Shown here one piece after another: positions 23,833 to 36,719 of a DNA stretch of 64,000 bases (position 1 is its first letter; each line of letters starts with the position of its first letter). The stretch is from the NCBI GenBank assembly GCA_037367405.1, contig JAZKJV010001876.1:1550001-1614000 (forward strand). The letters are read 5' to 3'. The stretch comes from Ottelia alismoides. Lineage: Eukaryota; Streptophyta; Magnoliopsida; Alismatales; Hydrocharitaceae. The position numbers and the translations under genes are program-made. The notes under the pieces were generated by a model. That model saw only the letters and a list, made by a program, of their open reading frames with translations. It did not search any database and was not told the DNA's origin.

Positions 23833-24426
23833 TAGGGATGGGCATTGGGCTGGGCCGGCCCAGCCCAGCCTGAAGCCCAGCCCAAAAAGCCCGGCCTAGC
23901 CCAAGCCCAAAAGAACATTAGGTCAGGCATGGGCCTAAATGTTCAGCCCAAAATTTCTTTGGGCTGGGCTCGAGCTTAGCTCTGCCCAACCCGACCCAGC
24001 CCAAGGCCCGACCCATTTGGGGGCCCAACATAAGGTCCAAATGGTGGCCTGATACGTAGCCCAATACCCATACCAAAATTATGCACAGGTCTTAAGCTCA
24101 GGTCTTACATAGACCATTCGTGACTCCCCTTCCCTGTTTTAGCTCAACTGGACTCTCCATTTCATGTGTTTGTATTGCTTGATGATGTTTTGGAGGAGCT
24201 TCAATTGATGAATAACCGAGGATTTATCTATTGCATGAATAGGAATAACCAGAAAATGCACATCACAAACAAGAGCAATAAAAGAGAAGCCCGCCACAAT
24301 TGAGGATGGGTTGGGCCTAGGCTTGGGTCGGACCAGAAAAAAATTTGCGGATCGAGGCCCCTCCCAAGGCCCGAAATTTTTATACGGGCTTGGGTCTGGG
24401 CCCTTTAGGGCTTGTCCCGGCCCATG
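23833..24426 (+). mobile_element. hAT-like DNA transposon fragment
   Basis: Begins TAGGGATGGGCATTGGGC and continues with alternating GGGCTGGGCC and GGCCCAGCCC runs, typical of short non-autonomous plant hAT elements. The other end carries an inverted-like copy (GGGCCCTTTAGGGCTTGTCC, then CGGCCCATG) but stops about ten bases before the expected CCCATCCCTA, exactly where the Gypsy D LTR begins. The candidate 8 bp target copy before it is GTAGTGAC. No transposase frame is visible. Confidence 0.6.
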
Positions 24427-27400
24427 TGATGAAGGAGAAATTCACCTCTTTAATAATCAATAACTGTAGTATAGGAGGCAAAAATCGGTTAATCAAAACA
24501 CCACAATCCTTGAATGTTGTGGAGTATTTTTATTTGACAAGTTTACCAAGGTCGAACACAGGGAACGTTGGTTCCTAGTTGCGTGGTCTTAAATCAAATT
24601 AAATAATTAATCAGTGCTTAATTAATTTCTATGTTGAAGAAATGTAAAATGCAATGAGATGGAAAGTGATGCAAATGCGAAGAAACATATACAAGGACAA
24701 CAGTTCAGCACAGGATCTGCGATTTTTAGTGATTTTTAATCCAAATAAAATTAGTCAATATCCTAGAAATGAAATCACAGATCAAATAAGAGTTCACAAA
24801 AGAAAATGTAATCAATTTAATCCAGAGGTAGGTGAGAATCTAGATAGAATTATATATAATCCTGCGATGATTTTTATCTTTGAAATCTTTCTAATTTTAC
24901 TCTCAAAAAATTTTTGCAGTCAATATCAACAAGTCAATACATATAATCAATCTCCATGAATTAACTCCTGCAAAAATTATGTCTTCAAACGTTAGTTCAA
25001 CTCCAACAAATCCCTGCAAAATAAATCGTCAATTTTTCCAAGGAAAATGTAGCACAGATATGTAAATATAAGCCTGCATAAGACAACAGATATCCTCAAC
25101 AATAATTATCAATAAAAAGCCTCGAATCTGTCCACAAATTATGCCAATGATAGAGCATGGAAATAGCTTCAAAATGACATATTATATGCTCAAAACGGAG
25201 TTCGTATGGAAAAGATATGATGAAATGAAATTTCAGGGACTACAATGTAAATAAAATAAAGTTTTTATTGCAAATAGGTCCCTGGAGGGGCTTATCTGTA
25301 ATTTATAAAAGTTGGAGAGGCTCAGACGTAATTTACCCCTGGCAGGGGTATTTTTGCAATATATGGAAACGTCGGGGGATGTGGTTGAGGCTCGGGCGGC
25401 CGAGCCTGAGGTTCGGGCCCGGGCTTGAGGTTCGGAGCCTGAACCTCGGTGGGGGAGGCGTGAGGCTCGGGTGTTAGGGCTCAGGCTCGGGAGCCCGAGC
25501 CTACGTGGTGGCCTGGTGTTGCTTCAGGGGACCTGAGCCTCGAGGCTGGGGCCGAGGCTCGGGTGAGGACGCCTGTCTGAACTTGGATTGTTGGATCAAG
25601 GGCTCATGCCCTGATACAACGGCAACTGTGCTTGGAGGTCGAGGGTGGGACGCCTGATGTGGGGCGAGGCGCGGTAGCGGTGGCTACGAAAGGCGGTGGC
25701 GGTGGTCGTGCGCACAGGGGCGGTGGAGCGCATCCTCAGCATCGATCGATGGTGGAGGAAGCTCGAGGCAGAGACGTCGCACGGGCGACGAGGCGGAGTT
25801 TGTGAGCCTGGAGACGCCGGCTCCTTGCGCGGGCGATCGATGGAAAGCGGAGGAGCTGAGCCGTGCGCGTGGTCGATGTACCTGCAGAGGTTTGGGTGGT
25901 CGGTGAAGGAGGGTTGGAGATGCCTTATCTGGAGGGAGAATGGAGTGGAGCACCGGCCTGTGCGAGGCCGGCGGCGGTCGGAGGGCAAGGCGCTGGAGTG
26001 CGATGTTGAGGGCGGAGGAAGTCACCTCGAGGGAGGAGGGTCATCGCTCGAGGCTGAAGGAGTCGAGCTTAGGCGGGTGGGATGCCCGCTGCAGCCGTTC
26101 GACGGCTGGATCACGCCACCAGGAAGATTCAGCCACTGTCACCGGTGATCTTGAGAAGGACGGATGAAGGCTTGAGCACCGGCGAGTGGAGGCTTTATAG
26201 GTGGATGGTCGGAGGTGCGTTACACGGTGAGGGGAGTGAACGACCATGCATGGCGGAGTTGATGGCCGTCCATGGCAGAGGAGGAGAAACAACTGTACGT
26301 GCGTTGGGTTTGGGGAAGAAGACAATGGTCACGTGCTAGGCACGTGACCCAGGGGTCGGCTGGAGAGAGAGTGATTGGTAGGAGCGCCACGTGGCAAGCC
26401 CAGGAGCTGCCACGTAGTGCCCCAAAAAAATTTCAAATATAAAGAAGGAGAAGAAATAGAAAGAGTCCTCGGATCAAAAAATTTCTTCACAAAATTGTTC
26501 ACCTCGACGAGATCTACAACTTTCATGAAGGACCTGGGAGCAAAAGAGGTCACCTGTGAGAAGTGGTATTTTTTGTGGTTTTCCATGTGTATAGAAAACC
26601 GACTTTTTGGAGTTTTGTAATTTTTTTGGTGGTTTTAAAGGGGATAAAAATTATTGAAAAAATACGATAAAATATGAGAAAATCAATTACACATTATTTT
26701 ACTTTTTTGGATTTTTAATGTATAAGAAATTAGGAAAATAAAATAGAAGTCAGAAACACACAACTTTTGTACAAACCGACAATAAACACTTGGACTTAGT
26801 CAGTTTCTTTGATTTTAGTTTGAATCTGGATTTGAATTTTTGTGTCGCTTAATAAAACTTTCATCAAAGAACACAAATGAAGAAGAAATAAATTTAACAA
26901 GGTTAATTATATACATAAAAACTTAGGTCAAAAATAGCAAAAAGTCAAACTGCGCAAAAGAGGCTCAAAACCCAACTTTCACATATGAGCTCCAAATTTT
27001 ACGAAATTGGTCTTATTTTAAAGGTATTTGAAAATGGAGTATTTAAAAGTGAGTAGACCAAAATCAGACATTGTATGTGGGAGATATGCTCATTTTAGTC
27101 TGTCAGATGTGAAATTAGATTTTGGGATTATTTGACACTTATTTGAGTTAGTATTTTTTTTGTTTTTTCATTTAATGAAGTATGTAATATCTACACAATG
27201 CAGTGGTTTTGGGTCAACCGTAGTTAGGATGAATTATCTACAAATGTGAGAAGTTAGCGGCTTTTTGGGTTGATTTACACTTGGGACATTTAATGCAATT
27301 ATGCATGATGAAATGCAAATATTATTTACACATGTATGAATGCTAATGATGCTTTGTTACTGATTAAATGCATGCGAATATTGGGTAACAGAGCCTAAAT

Positions 27401-27435
27401 GACCGATTTTAGCATGATGAATATGGGATTCATCA
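24427..27435 (-). mobile_element. Gypsy D: 3' LTR
   Basis: A 3.0 kb LTR on the minus strand. In plus sense it starts TGATGAAGG and ends GGGATTCATCA, and on the right it is followed by the reverse complement of the polypurine region seen in Gypsy A. Shared LTR blocks are GAGCTCCAAATTTTACG near 26990 and GAGATCTACAACTTTCATGA near 26509. CACGTG boxes occur at 26330, 26341 and 26388. A GC-rich part (25370-26340) yields long overlapping frames on both strands, which I treat as LTR sequence. The family differs clearly from the E LTR. Confidence 0.75.
26193..26199 (-). promoter_or_regulatory. TATA box in Gypsy D LTR
   Basis: TATAAAG on the minus strand at the start of the GC-rich transcribed part. 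About 310 bases downstream is CTCTGCAG|GTACATC, a good splice-donor-like sequence (boundary near 25881). Confidence 0.45.
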
Positions 27436-28930
27436 TACTCCTATGCTTAAACCATGCTCGTCCCCGAGCATTAATGAATGAATGGCTTAGTTGAATACAT
27501 CCCTAACTTGTTCATGTGAATTTTCAAGGCTCAATTCATAGAAGACCCTTAATTTGAGTGATCCTAAAATTCTGGGCTCAGCCAAGCTTTACTCAAAAGA
27601 AACCCAACTTCTCTAATTTTCAGACTCTCTATTTGTACATATAGTATAAGGATATGATTCTTAGTGTACTGCAATCATGAGAGTCAAGTCGAGACATCAC
27701 CCAAAGTTCCAATCCAAGAGACTCTCCTCTAGACCTAATCCTCAACACTAGGGAATAAGTCTATTCTTACTTTAGTCAACCGTCTTATTAGTTTGTCAGA
27801 CTTAAAAGTGTAGATGGACGGTCAGATGATGGAGGGCATAGGATTATGTCTGCTTTTCTATCCCTTACATTGGAACAAGGTGCCTCTCGAGTGCCTTATT
27901 ACTCAAGACAAATATATTTTTGTTTTGCTGATCAATGTGTCCGTCAAGAGATTTTGGAGTCGTCTGCACTTGTTTTTGTGGGAGTACACTGGGGTATATC
28001 TCTTTTGAATATCTTAGATACCTTCGACGCCCAGACTTATAGCATTTACGATGCAGAGCCCTTTTTTGGTGTCAGCCCGACTCCTTGGTCCTAATTAGCG
28101 CTTAGTCCAAGTGGACACTTTTAAAATGTTTGGGAGCGTTCGCCATTGGTGGAAGCTCATTTAGGATTTGACTTTGGATGATAGAGCTTTTCTTTGATAT
28201 TTCTTTTTTCTTTTCTTTCGTTGGCTAGCTCCACTGCTTTTACCAAAAGTTGGCGTACACTGATCAACAATTTTCATTAAGTTTCAACATACCCTGGCAC
28301 TTAGGTTAATATCAAAAAGATAGCATATGAACTTGTTCACATACTGGCTAGATTTTTGCTGACAATTAGGTTTTCTGAAGCCTTCATTAACTTTAACTCA
28401 TCCTCGAATATCATTAAATCGGGTCTAAACTCAAATCTCTAGACCCAGTTCCTCAAGTGATATGTCAACTCATTTCATCAATCATGCAATTGTCGAAGTG
28501 ATTTGTGCTCACAATATTCTTTGAAGGTAGAGATGAAGAGTGCAATATAACACTCAAATCTTTCAAACTAGGGAAGTGTAGATTATTAAGTTCAAAAAAC
28601 CCTAATGACTAAGGCAGGCTAACTCAGAATCTCAAGATCTCAGAAATCAAGGTCCTCAAAAATCCTCAAGCCTTGAGTAATAGTAAATGTGTCAGGAATA
28701 TATAAACCAAGGAATGCATGAAATGCGTGATGAAATGCAAGACCATGATTGGTATATATTTTTTTGTATATGCAAAAAGGTTTTTTGTTTATTTTCTCAT
28801 TTTGTTTTTTTGTTGTTGTTGTTTATGAGATATTATACACATAATATACACTACTTTCACCCACCTCTGATGTTTGATAAAAATGTTTAAAGTACGAGCT
28901 ATGGATAAAGTAGGTAAAATATGTACAAAC
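27436..28930 (-). mobile_element. Gypsy D 3' interior
   Basis: Non-coding part between integrase and 3' LTR of a minus-strand Gypsy element. Next to the LTR the minus strand reads GGGACGAGCATGG and then TTTAAGCATAGGAGTA, the likely polypurine tract. The polypyrimidine/T-rich tract near 28760-28825 matches the one at 45650-45710 in Gypsy A. It is cut at 28931 by Copia F2. Short open frames have no recognisable product. Confidence 0.65.
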
Positions 28931-31468
28931 TGAAGGATATTGAGAATCCTCAAGCGCATCACGGAAGCGTGTTGATCGCATCGTATGGGATCGGGGCGAC
29001 TAGTCGTACTAGTCGCGAGATGCAACGGAATTTAAAAATTTAAATCTAGTGATGAAACCACATGATCACGAGAACATTTCTCGAATCGTTTCATCAAACC
29101 AAAAAGTATAAGGAATACCTCTTGGAGTGTGGTTGCGATCGTGAGATACCAAACAAGAGATCCTCCTGTCTTAAGTCCGATCCACGAAGAACGCACTTGC
29201 GGGCGCGATGATGAGATGCGTTCCTCCCATAATCCTCAATGAAGATCCAAGCAATGAATCCTCTGATTTCTTCAAAAGAAATCCGTCGTCTTCCTATAAG
29301 GCAAGCAACCCCAAAGAAGAAGGAGATCCTCGAGTCGTCGAAGGCGAAGGCATGAGAGACTCTCCTTCTCAACACAAAGTGGACAGCCACTTCTTGGAGA
29401 AGAGAAAGAGAGAGGGCGAGAATGAGAGAGAGAGAGAGAGAGTAGTAGGCCTCTACAACTCTTAATCATGTGTCATGAAAGGCTAGTTTAGCCCTCCTTT
29501 TATATTAGTTTGGGATCCAATGGATCTCAATCCATGGGACACATAGATCCAACGGCTATGGTGATCTATGTATTAATCAATGGCCGAGATTGTTGTTGGC
29601 TAAAAACCAACAACATTAATTTATATTTAAATTAAATATATGTTGCAACATTATCAACATAATTTAATTTAACATAAATTAATTATTAAGAGATAACAAT
29701 ATAATAAAGGGGAGATAACAAATTACCTCCTAAAAATGAGGGGGTGTCACCTTTGACTACGTCATTGGTGATACCGCCTCATTTGGTGGTTATTTATATC
29801 CCTTTTATTTTATATTATTATTTCTCAATGTATTATTAAAAAATATCCACCAAATTAATTCCAAATTAATTTGTGAATATTTCAATCATGCCATTGATAA
29901 ATATGTGAATCATATTCACAACCCAAACTAATTTGTAAATTGCATTTCCAATTAATTAATTAATGTGAATCCAATCCACATTAATAATTAACAAATGCTA
30001 TTTATAAAATTTCTCTCTTAAATATATGTATATTATAAATCACATTTATAATACACAAATGTTATGGATAGTATTATCCACATTCTCCAATCCTTGATAA
30101 ATAAATCCCATTTAATTATCTTGTATAATTATTCTGACAATATGAATCTTATTCATATCATGCTTGATTATTAAATATCATTTAATCATAAAGTCCTTCT
30201 TGCTTGGATATGTAGTTCATCAAATGAATTATTCTTGAACCCCTTCAAGAATAATGTGCTTTCTCTGCAGATACTTGAAGATAAGGACATGGTGATTGTA
30301 TTGTTCCACGTATAGTGACTTGGATGTTGAGATCTCATCTCAAATCCAGATCTTACGAACCTCCCATAGATGCTTGATTAGATCAAGACCGCAAATCTAA
30401 TCTTCTCATTGAATTTAAATCTCATTCAGACCAATGTCCAACATTTGGACTAAGATCAGATTGCTTCTCTACTGAGAGGAGTCACTAAAATCCATACCTG
30501 TTTCATCACTCCCTCGGAATGGAAGTGTCATGGTTATACAATCGTTTATGATCACATCACCCTCAGGTATTCCCAATACCTGTACATCCTGCATACTGGA
30601 AGACCTATGATCAACCCGAAGATCAAGATCAATTTTATATTGTCTTCTTCAGGGTTTTATCTATAAGTTTCTCATTTGATTATTGGGATTTGGCATTGAT
30701 CATATACTTTCCAAAAGCATATATCATACCTAGGTCTTGATCATATACTTTCCAAAAGTATATATCAAACCTACAAATTCAGTCAAGCTTCCAAAGCGAG
30801 ACGACCATGCACGGAATTTGATTCTTCCCAATATCTCATGAGTGAGCTCATGTCTTCCGGTTCAGTAGTGAACATGTATGATCCCTTTGAGAGATTGTAT
30901 TATTCATATTCCCTTATATGCACACCAGCTCGCCAGTGTATAGACCTTGGTTAGGCCATTAACCTATCGGTCTGCCAAATGTACATACTCAGACATATAG
31001 TAATACATCTGTCTCCGATCAGAGGATGTGTGCCTATGCTATGACAACATTCATCATAGGACTTAGGTTATCTCGATCTCGTTAAGTCATCCCATTGACC
31101 TAACTAATGACACCTCCGAATCTCTATTCCTATGCAGAGGACCTGCATTAAGAGGTCCGTCAGATATCAACCTATGTAAGAAACTATTGCCATCTCCTAC
31201 TCAGGTTGGAGATCATCTCTTAACAATCATTTGACGGTGCTTAATGAGTCCTCAATCTAACCCTTTAGATATTCATCCAAGCACCTGCCTCTATGATTCA
31301 ATTATTGAATCAACAGTTGTATGATTAACAAGATGGCCATGGTACATAACCCTAATTGTACAGAGGGACCTATTATGCAAATTATTTATTCTTCATTTCA
31401 GATCAGGAAATGATATTCGCAATAACATTTATTTCATAATGGCTCGTCGTGGGCTCACATGTCCAACA
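28931..31468 (-). mobile_element. Copia F2: 3' LTR
   Basis: Inverted relative of the F1 LTR, 2.54 kb. On the minus strand it starts TGTTGGACATGTGAGCCC and ends TATCCTTCA. To its right is the polypurine tract (minus-strand TAGTGGGAGAT), so this is the 3' LTR of a minus-strand element. A GA-rich microsatellite at about 29423-29440 corresponds to the CT run of F1. The outer flank (GTTTG on the minus strand) differs from the F1 flank (GGACA), so F1 and F2 are probably separate insertions. Confidence 0.85.
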
Positions 31469-34400
31469 ATCTCCCACTAGCCCAAAGAGTGATTAATGGG
31501 CTAATCATTTAAACCCACACTCTTGTGACAATCATAGGCTATTTAGAAATAGCTAGGTAAGTTGATCAGTCACTCTGTTCCCAAAAGACTATGCCAAGTC
31601 CTTTTACGGCACTTGCATATCCCTAAGTAACAATGCTCGCATCCAATGCGAATGTTGCATCTTATGCAACCAATACTCAATCTTGATAAAACAATTATAG
31701 TGTCCCTGACACTATTGCTCAGTAATTTTTATAACCATTTCCATAATCCTTAGAATACCCTTATTCTGGGAGATCACTATCTCTCAAGGTATCCACAGTT
31801 AAGACCTTTTAGATCTCTATCTATAAATTCTTGAGCTCTTGAAGATAAGACTTAGAGATCACGATCCCCTAAACCTTGTCATCTTTGAAGATATTGTTAT
31901 TACTGTAATCAAGTGTTCTTTCTCCATAGTAGGATTAGTAACAGTTTACTACTCCCATTGCATGGCAGATATCTAGTTTTTATACACATTTAGCACACAC
32001 TTAGCTTCTCGTAACTGATGCACAGGTGCAAGCAATTCTAACATTCACTTCCTCAACTCTTTGACGTGCTATTCCTTTAGATAGATCAGTACCAAATCTC
32101 AAGGGAAGGAAGCTTTTCTTGGAATTTCCAAGAATGGAATATATCCAAGGTGTACTACAAATGTGACAGTCCCAATACGCTCTTTTCTTTGCTTCTGAAA
32201 AACTTCAAAACTAAGATCCAAAAGGTATTCTTGAGATCATATCTCAAGGTATGGAATAGCCAGTCTATGAAACACTTATTATTATCCTCATATCATTCCA
32301 AATGATTAGGATATTATCTACATTTAGCACGATGAACACAATGGCACTCCCACTAAGCTTCACATGGTACATCAAGATTCTATCTGAAATCATAACACTT
32401 ATGATTTCATCAAATCTGATGTTCCAACTACAAGAAGCTTATTTGAGTCCATAGATGGAGTTTCTTTAGCTTGCACACCTTGCTTTCCTCAACCATGGAG
32501 CCCTGGGTTTACTTCATGTGAATATACTCAGAGAGGTATTCTTAGAGGAATGCAATCTCGACTTACATCTTGAAGATGCAATAGTCAAGTTGTGTAGCTA
32601 AGGTTAGCAATATTCCGATGATTTTAAGCATGGTTACCGAAGAGCAAGTCTCATTGCAAGCAATGTCTTCTCTTCCGATGTGTAGCTTACGGCTACGAAC
32701 CGAGCTTTGAAGGTCTCTACCTTCTCATCAGGTTCCCTCTTCTCTGGAAGATCCATTTACACCTTTATGGATCTTACCCATATAGGTGGATCCTCGAGGG
32801 TCCATATACAACACTTGTATATGAAGTCTACTTTAGACTTTATTGCTAATATCCATCTTTCCATGTCATGATCCTTAGGAGCTTCATCACATGAAGTCCG
32901 ATCATTGTCAGACTTAATCGACACATGGAATACATCCTCATACTCATTTCAAGAGGTATTAGTATTTCATCTTTAATTGTCCTTTTAGTTCCCAATTTCA
33001 GGAGCCTCATTATCTTCTCAAAATTAAATGAGTTCCTTCACTTCATTTTCATCTTGATTCTCAAGAGTCTCAATCCTCCAAGAATCACATTCTCAGAGAT
33101 GAGATCTTTTAAGAATCTCAAGGTCATAAAGTAGGTATCCGATACCATCCTTTATTTTCCTAATGAAGTAGCACTCTCTAGTGCTTACTTCCAACTTACT
33201 TGCATGGAATCTTATTAAGGATAAATTGTGTAGTCTCCACTACATATATACGTGGAAACTAAGAGGTAATTATGCTAAAATTCATCATTGATCAAATCAT
33301 GTCACACATGATCCAATTGTATCTCCCTACAACTCTATTGAGTTTAGGTTTATCAGGAGGAGTGAGATAGAAATGATATTCATATCCCCATAAGGTATTC
33401 TTTGAATTTTATCTAACAGGTACATGCTGCCTAGGTTAGATCAAATTCATTTCATCTTTCTTCAAACTTTGGTTCTAAACCAAAATTGTGAAATCTTTGA
33501 ACATTTCAAAGGTTTCTCAGGTGAAGAGAAGAAATCTCATATCATACATATTCATCAATAGATATCACATATCCATAATGTTTACTATGATATAGATGAT
33601 CTACATACATCAATATGTATGAGATCTTGAATACCTCGACATCTAACACCATTCCTAGAGAAGGGTGTATTGGACATTTTTCTATGAATACAATATTCGC
33701 AAGTATGTAGGATTTGAAATTTTAGACATTCTAAAGTTTCATATCTTACTAGTCTATTGATCTCATCAACAGACAAATGTCCAAAAATTGATGCCAGATC
33801 ATTGTCAAATGATCTTCATCCTCCTATTGATCTTATAAGGTTTGATTTTCAGTATTAAAAATCTTAATGAACCATTCATTAATTTTCTAATTTTGTGGAG
33901 TCCACTAGATATTAGATTACTATCTGAAATATGTCCATCATAACTCTTTATGATAGTTCTATCTCAGAATTCATGTTTATTTCCAACATTTAGAAACAAA
34001 CAATGAGTGTACTCTACTATCTAGGTCATAGAGACATTCTCCAAGACTAAGGGCTCTCCCACTGAGAATATGAAGTTTATCTATCCAATAGAGATTGCTG
34101 CAACAATTACAACAATATCCATGTAGATGACTACTAAACCTTAAGATCAAATTTCTAATCTTCTGATATATATATGCAACCAATTGCAAATGTTATTAGA
34201 AGATTGGGATACAACTGTCAGACTTCATCTTATGAAATAAGAAAGTCAGAGTCAATGATTATATGTAGATTATCCTGATGCTCTATCTTAGTCCTTCACT
34301 AAGGATTTTAGACAGATTTGATAGTCATACTATCAACACATCAACTTATTGCAGTATTGGCATTCATCCAACTCTTTGGATGTCATATGGAAGTCACAGA

Positions 34401-34630
34401 AGTACAATCAACTCTTTGACTTTCCTTCTCACACGGGTCCAACCCATGCTTCCACTGTGCTCTCTTCATCTATAAACAACCATTGCTTAAGACTAAGGAT
34501 CTCTTATGTCAAATCCAAAAGAATTCAATGTAAGAGCATTTCAACATTTATAAATGCTTCATTATTATACAATATGAATATCATGAAGCTTCATGAATGA
34601 CTTGAGTATAGATAGTAGAATGATGACACT
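31469..34630 (-). pseudogene. Copia F2 decayed pol
   Basis: Minus-strand remains of integrase, RT and RNase H with many stops. The integrase zinc region and start of the core are readable at 33585-33776: HTCEYCIHRKM, then FSRNGV and LIHIDVC (first Asp retained). The RT active site is near 32313-32324, where YVDD has become NVDN in the context VFIVLNVDNIL. The segment at 32425-32470 (minus strand; plus-sense TTTGAGTCCATAGATGGA) matches the Copia H RT block YGLKQASRQW at DNA level. Gag and 5' LTR are missing; the element ends abruptly near 34630 against Gypsy J. Confidence 0.8.
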
Positions 34631-35659
34631 CATCATATGGCGTTTTCGCAGAAGTCCCCTCAGAATTTTGGTAATCAAGCTTTAGTCCCTGACTCTGCAA
34701 TTTCCCACATTTATCAAAAATAGGCATTTTGTTCTACAACTAATTATCTACATCTTGGATTGTGTTTGACATTTTTGTATTCAGTGGTTAATTATTAATT
34801 AATTGTTTTGTGGAAAATTACATATTTTTTTCATTCTATGATTGAAATATCATAATTAATTAACCACAACTCTAACAATTGCCGAACAATCAAGGATTGT
34901 AGAACTAGTTGTGTTTAACATTGTTTCCAAAAAGAATTGCATTTGCATGCATCGTTTACCCTCTAAAAATATTTTTTCATATTTTAATATTTAATTTTTA
35001 TAGATATTAAATCTTGTATTTTTGAGTTTTAGGATTTTTCTGACATGCATCACCTAGTGATAGATCTTGGGTAATTATATCCCTTGAAAATAATTAGGTT
35101 TAATATTTATTATAATTAATTACTAAAATTCACTTTGTTAGTGATAGATCTTGGATAATTTTATCCCTTGAAAATAATTAGGCTTAATATTTATTATAAT
35201 TAATTATTGAAATTTACTTTATTTGCATTCATAAAATCATAAAATAATTATCTTACATCCAAAAATTCTAAAAACAATACAGTGCGCTCATTTCATCATA
35301 ATAATCATCTTGGCCAAATTTCACTTTTTTCAGACACTGTTTTATTGAGCTTTGCATTTTCGTCACTAAAATCTGCCAAAATTGCATTTTGCATCCCGAA
35401 CTGCATTAATTTTTTTTAAAAGACTGCCTCGAAAACCATGCACGAACTTTAATAAACAAAATTCTAGGCTGTTCCTTTTCCTCCTTGAGTTCGACCTTGG
35501 GACTCGCCCAAGTAAAATAAACATAAAACCGCATTGATCAAGATTGATTAAATATTCTTGTGGTTATTTCTTGACTAATTCCGATTGCCCGTCTGCAACG
35601 AAATGACATTCATAATTTAATTCACGATAATTAACGTAAGGCATTCTACGATTCATCAT
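34631..35659 (+). mobile_element. Gypsy J: LTR 3' fragment
   Basis: The reverse complement of this segment aligns with the first kilobase of the Gypsy A LTR at 41330: shared GCGGTTTTATGTTTATTTTA, CTTGGGC, AAACTCAAGGAGG-type and TCGTGC blocks. It ends TACGATTCATCA, a complete LTR terminus. No primer site follows, so it is a 3' LTR or solo-LTR end. The 5' part is missing at the junction with Copia F2; the left limit is approximate. Confidence 0.7.
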
Positions 35660-36699
35660 GGGTAGCTTAAAACTTTTCTTTTCTTTAGAAAAGAAAATTA
35701 TGACAAATTCTTAATCATTTACTTAATTATTTACTTGGAATTAATCGAATAAGCGGTTTTTAAATTTACATCTCCAATTTTATTTAATGATAGGGTGATC
35801 CGCGTAGAATTTAAATACAGAAAAAATAAAAAAACCTATATGATGCAAGTTAACCATCCTAACAGTAACTTCTATTAACGGGCAAAAATCAGTTAAATTT
35901 GACTAAGTCCAATTACACTCTATTCTATAGTTACAAGCATTCCTTTTTAGGGTTTTTGGACATAATTAATTACCTAGATCAAGTAAATTAATAAAGAAAC
36001 CAATCGGTGGCTCACAAAATATGCATGAAACAAATAAAAATAAAGCGATGAAAACAAAATCGGTGAGGTCCCCAAAGTGCATCGACACTTGATAAAACAA
36101 ACCCCACAAACAAGGCACAAAATGTCCTTTTAAGAGTTCAAATTCTTGAAATAAAGAAAGGAAAGTCTATGCAAAATATTGTTTTTAAAACTTGGTCTCC
36201 TTCAAATCTTCTTCTCCTCCTCCTACGCTCTCATGCAACTCGGTGAAGAATCAAGCTGCCTCCGCTTTGCTTGGGTGCGCCGACTCTCCTAAGAAAGTTG
36301 CCTTTGCTTGTCGGACCCTCATAAGAAAGAGAAGATAAAGAATGTCTAAGAAACATAAGTTATATAAATATGAGCAAGAAAACGAAACAAATAGAGTGGC
36401 TATGAACAAGTAAACAAACAAATGGATATAAGGCAAAAAGTAAAGAACAAGTGAAAAATCTTAAATAAAGTCCTAAGTCCAATCTTGAGGAGCTCTCGAT
36501 GTCTAACAAATCGGATCTTACAAGCGTTGTATGAGCTCCCTCACAGCACGCGGAATTCAAAATTGAGTGTCCACTCTCCAACAAATTGCAATCCACAATA
36601 TGTTTATAGAAATATTAGCAAAGAATAAGGAAGTATAGATAGAAATAGATAACCAAGAGTAACATGTCAAAAGAGAAAACTAACTACCCGTGTTGTGCC
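35660..36699 (-). mobile_element. Gypsy K 5' leader
   Basis: Aligns in the same orientation with the Gypsy A leader: TTCTATTAACGGGCAAAAAT and AGTTAAATTTGACTAA near 35870 match 52975-53010, and CCTACGCTCTC near 36223 matches 53290. It is therefore the leader of a minus-strand element whose gag-pol is missing at the junction with J. Open frames are not supported as genes. Confidence 0.6.
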
Positions 36700-36717
36700 T
36701 CCCTTGTAACAGTGCCA
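36700..36717 (-). other. Primer binding site of Gypsy K
   Basis: On the minus strand TGGCACTGTTACAAGGGA, followed by GGC. It fits the tRNA-Asp complement at 13 of 18 positions. It lies next to the LTR at 36720. Confidence 0.65.
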
Positions 36718-36719
36718 TT

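Noticed and set aside
25596..26339. Long overlapping open frames on both strands (130-150 residues) as host genes
   Set aside because: They lie in the GC-rich part of the Gypsy D LTR, overlap in opposite directions, and have no recognisable domain; the same composition gives similar frames in the E and A LTRs.
24427..27435. Gypsy D LTR as the missing 3' LTR of Gypsy E, moved by inversion
   Set aside because: Orientation and position could fit an inversion, but the two LTRs align only in a few conserved blocks and are far too different for an LTR pair of one element.
20017..34630. F1 and F2 as the two ends of one inverted Copia element
   Set aside because: Outer flanks do not match as a target-site duplication and the LTRs differ by about 9%; kept only as a possibility.
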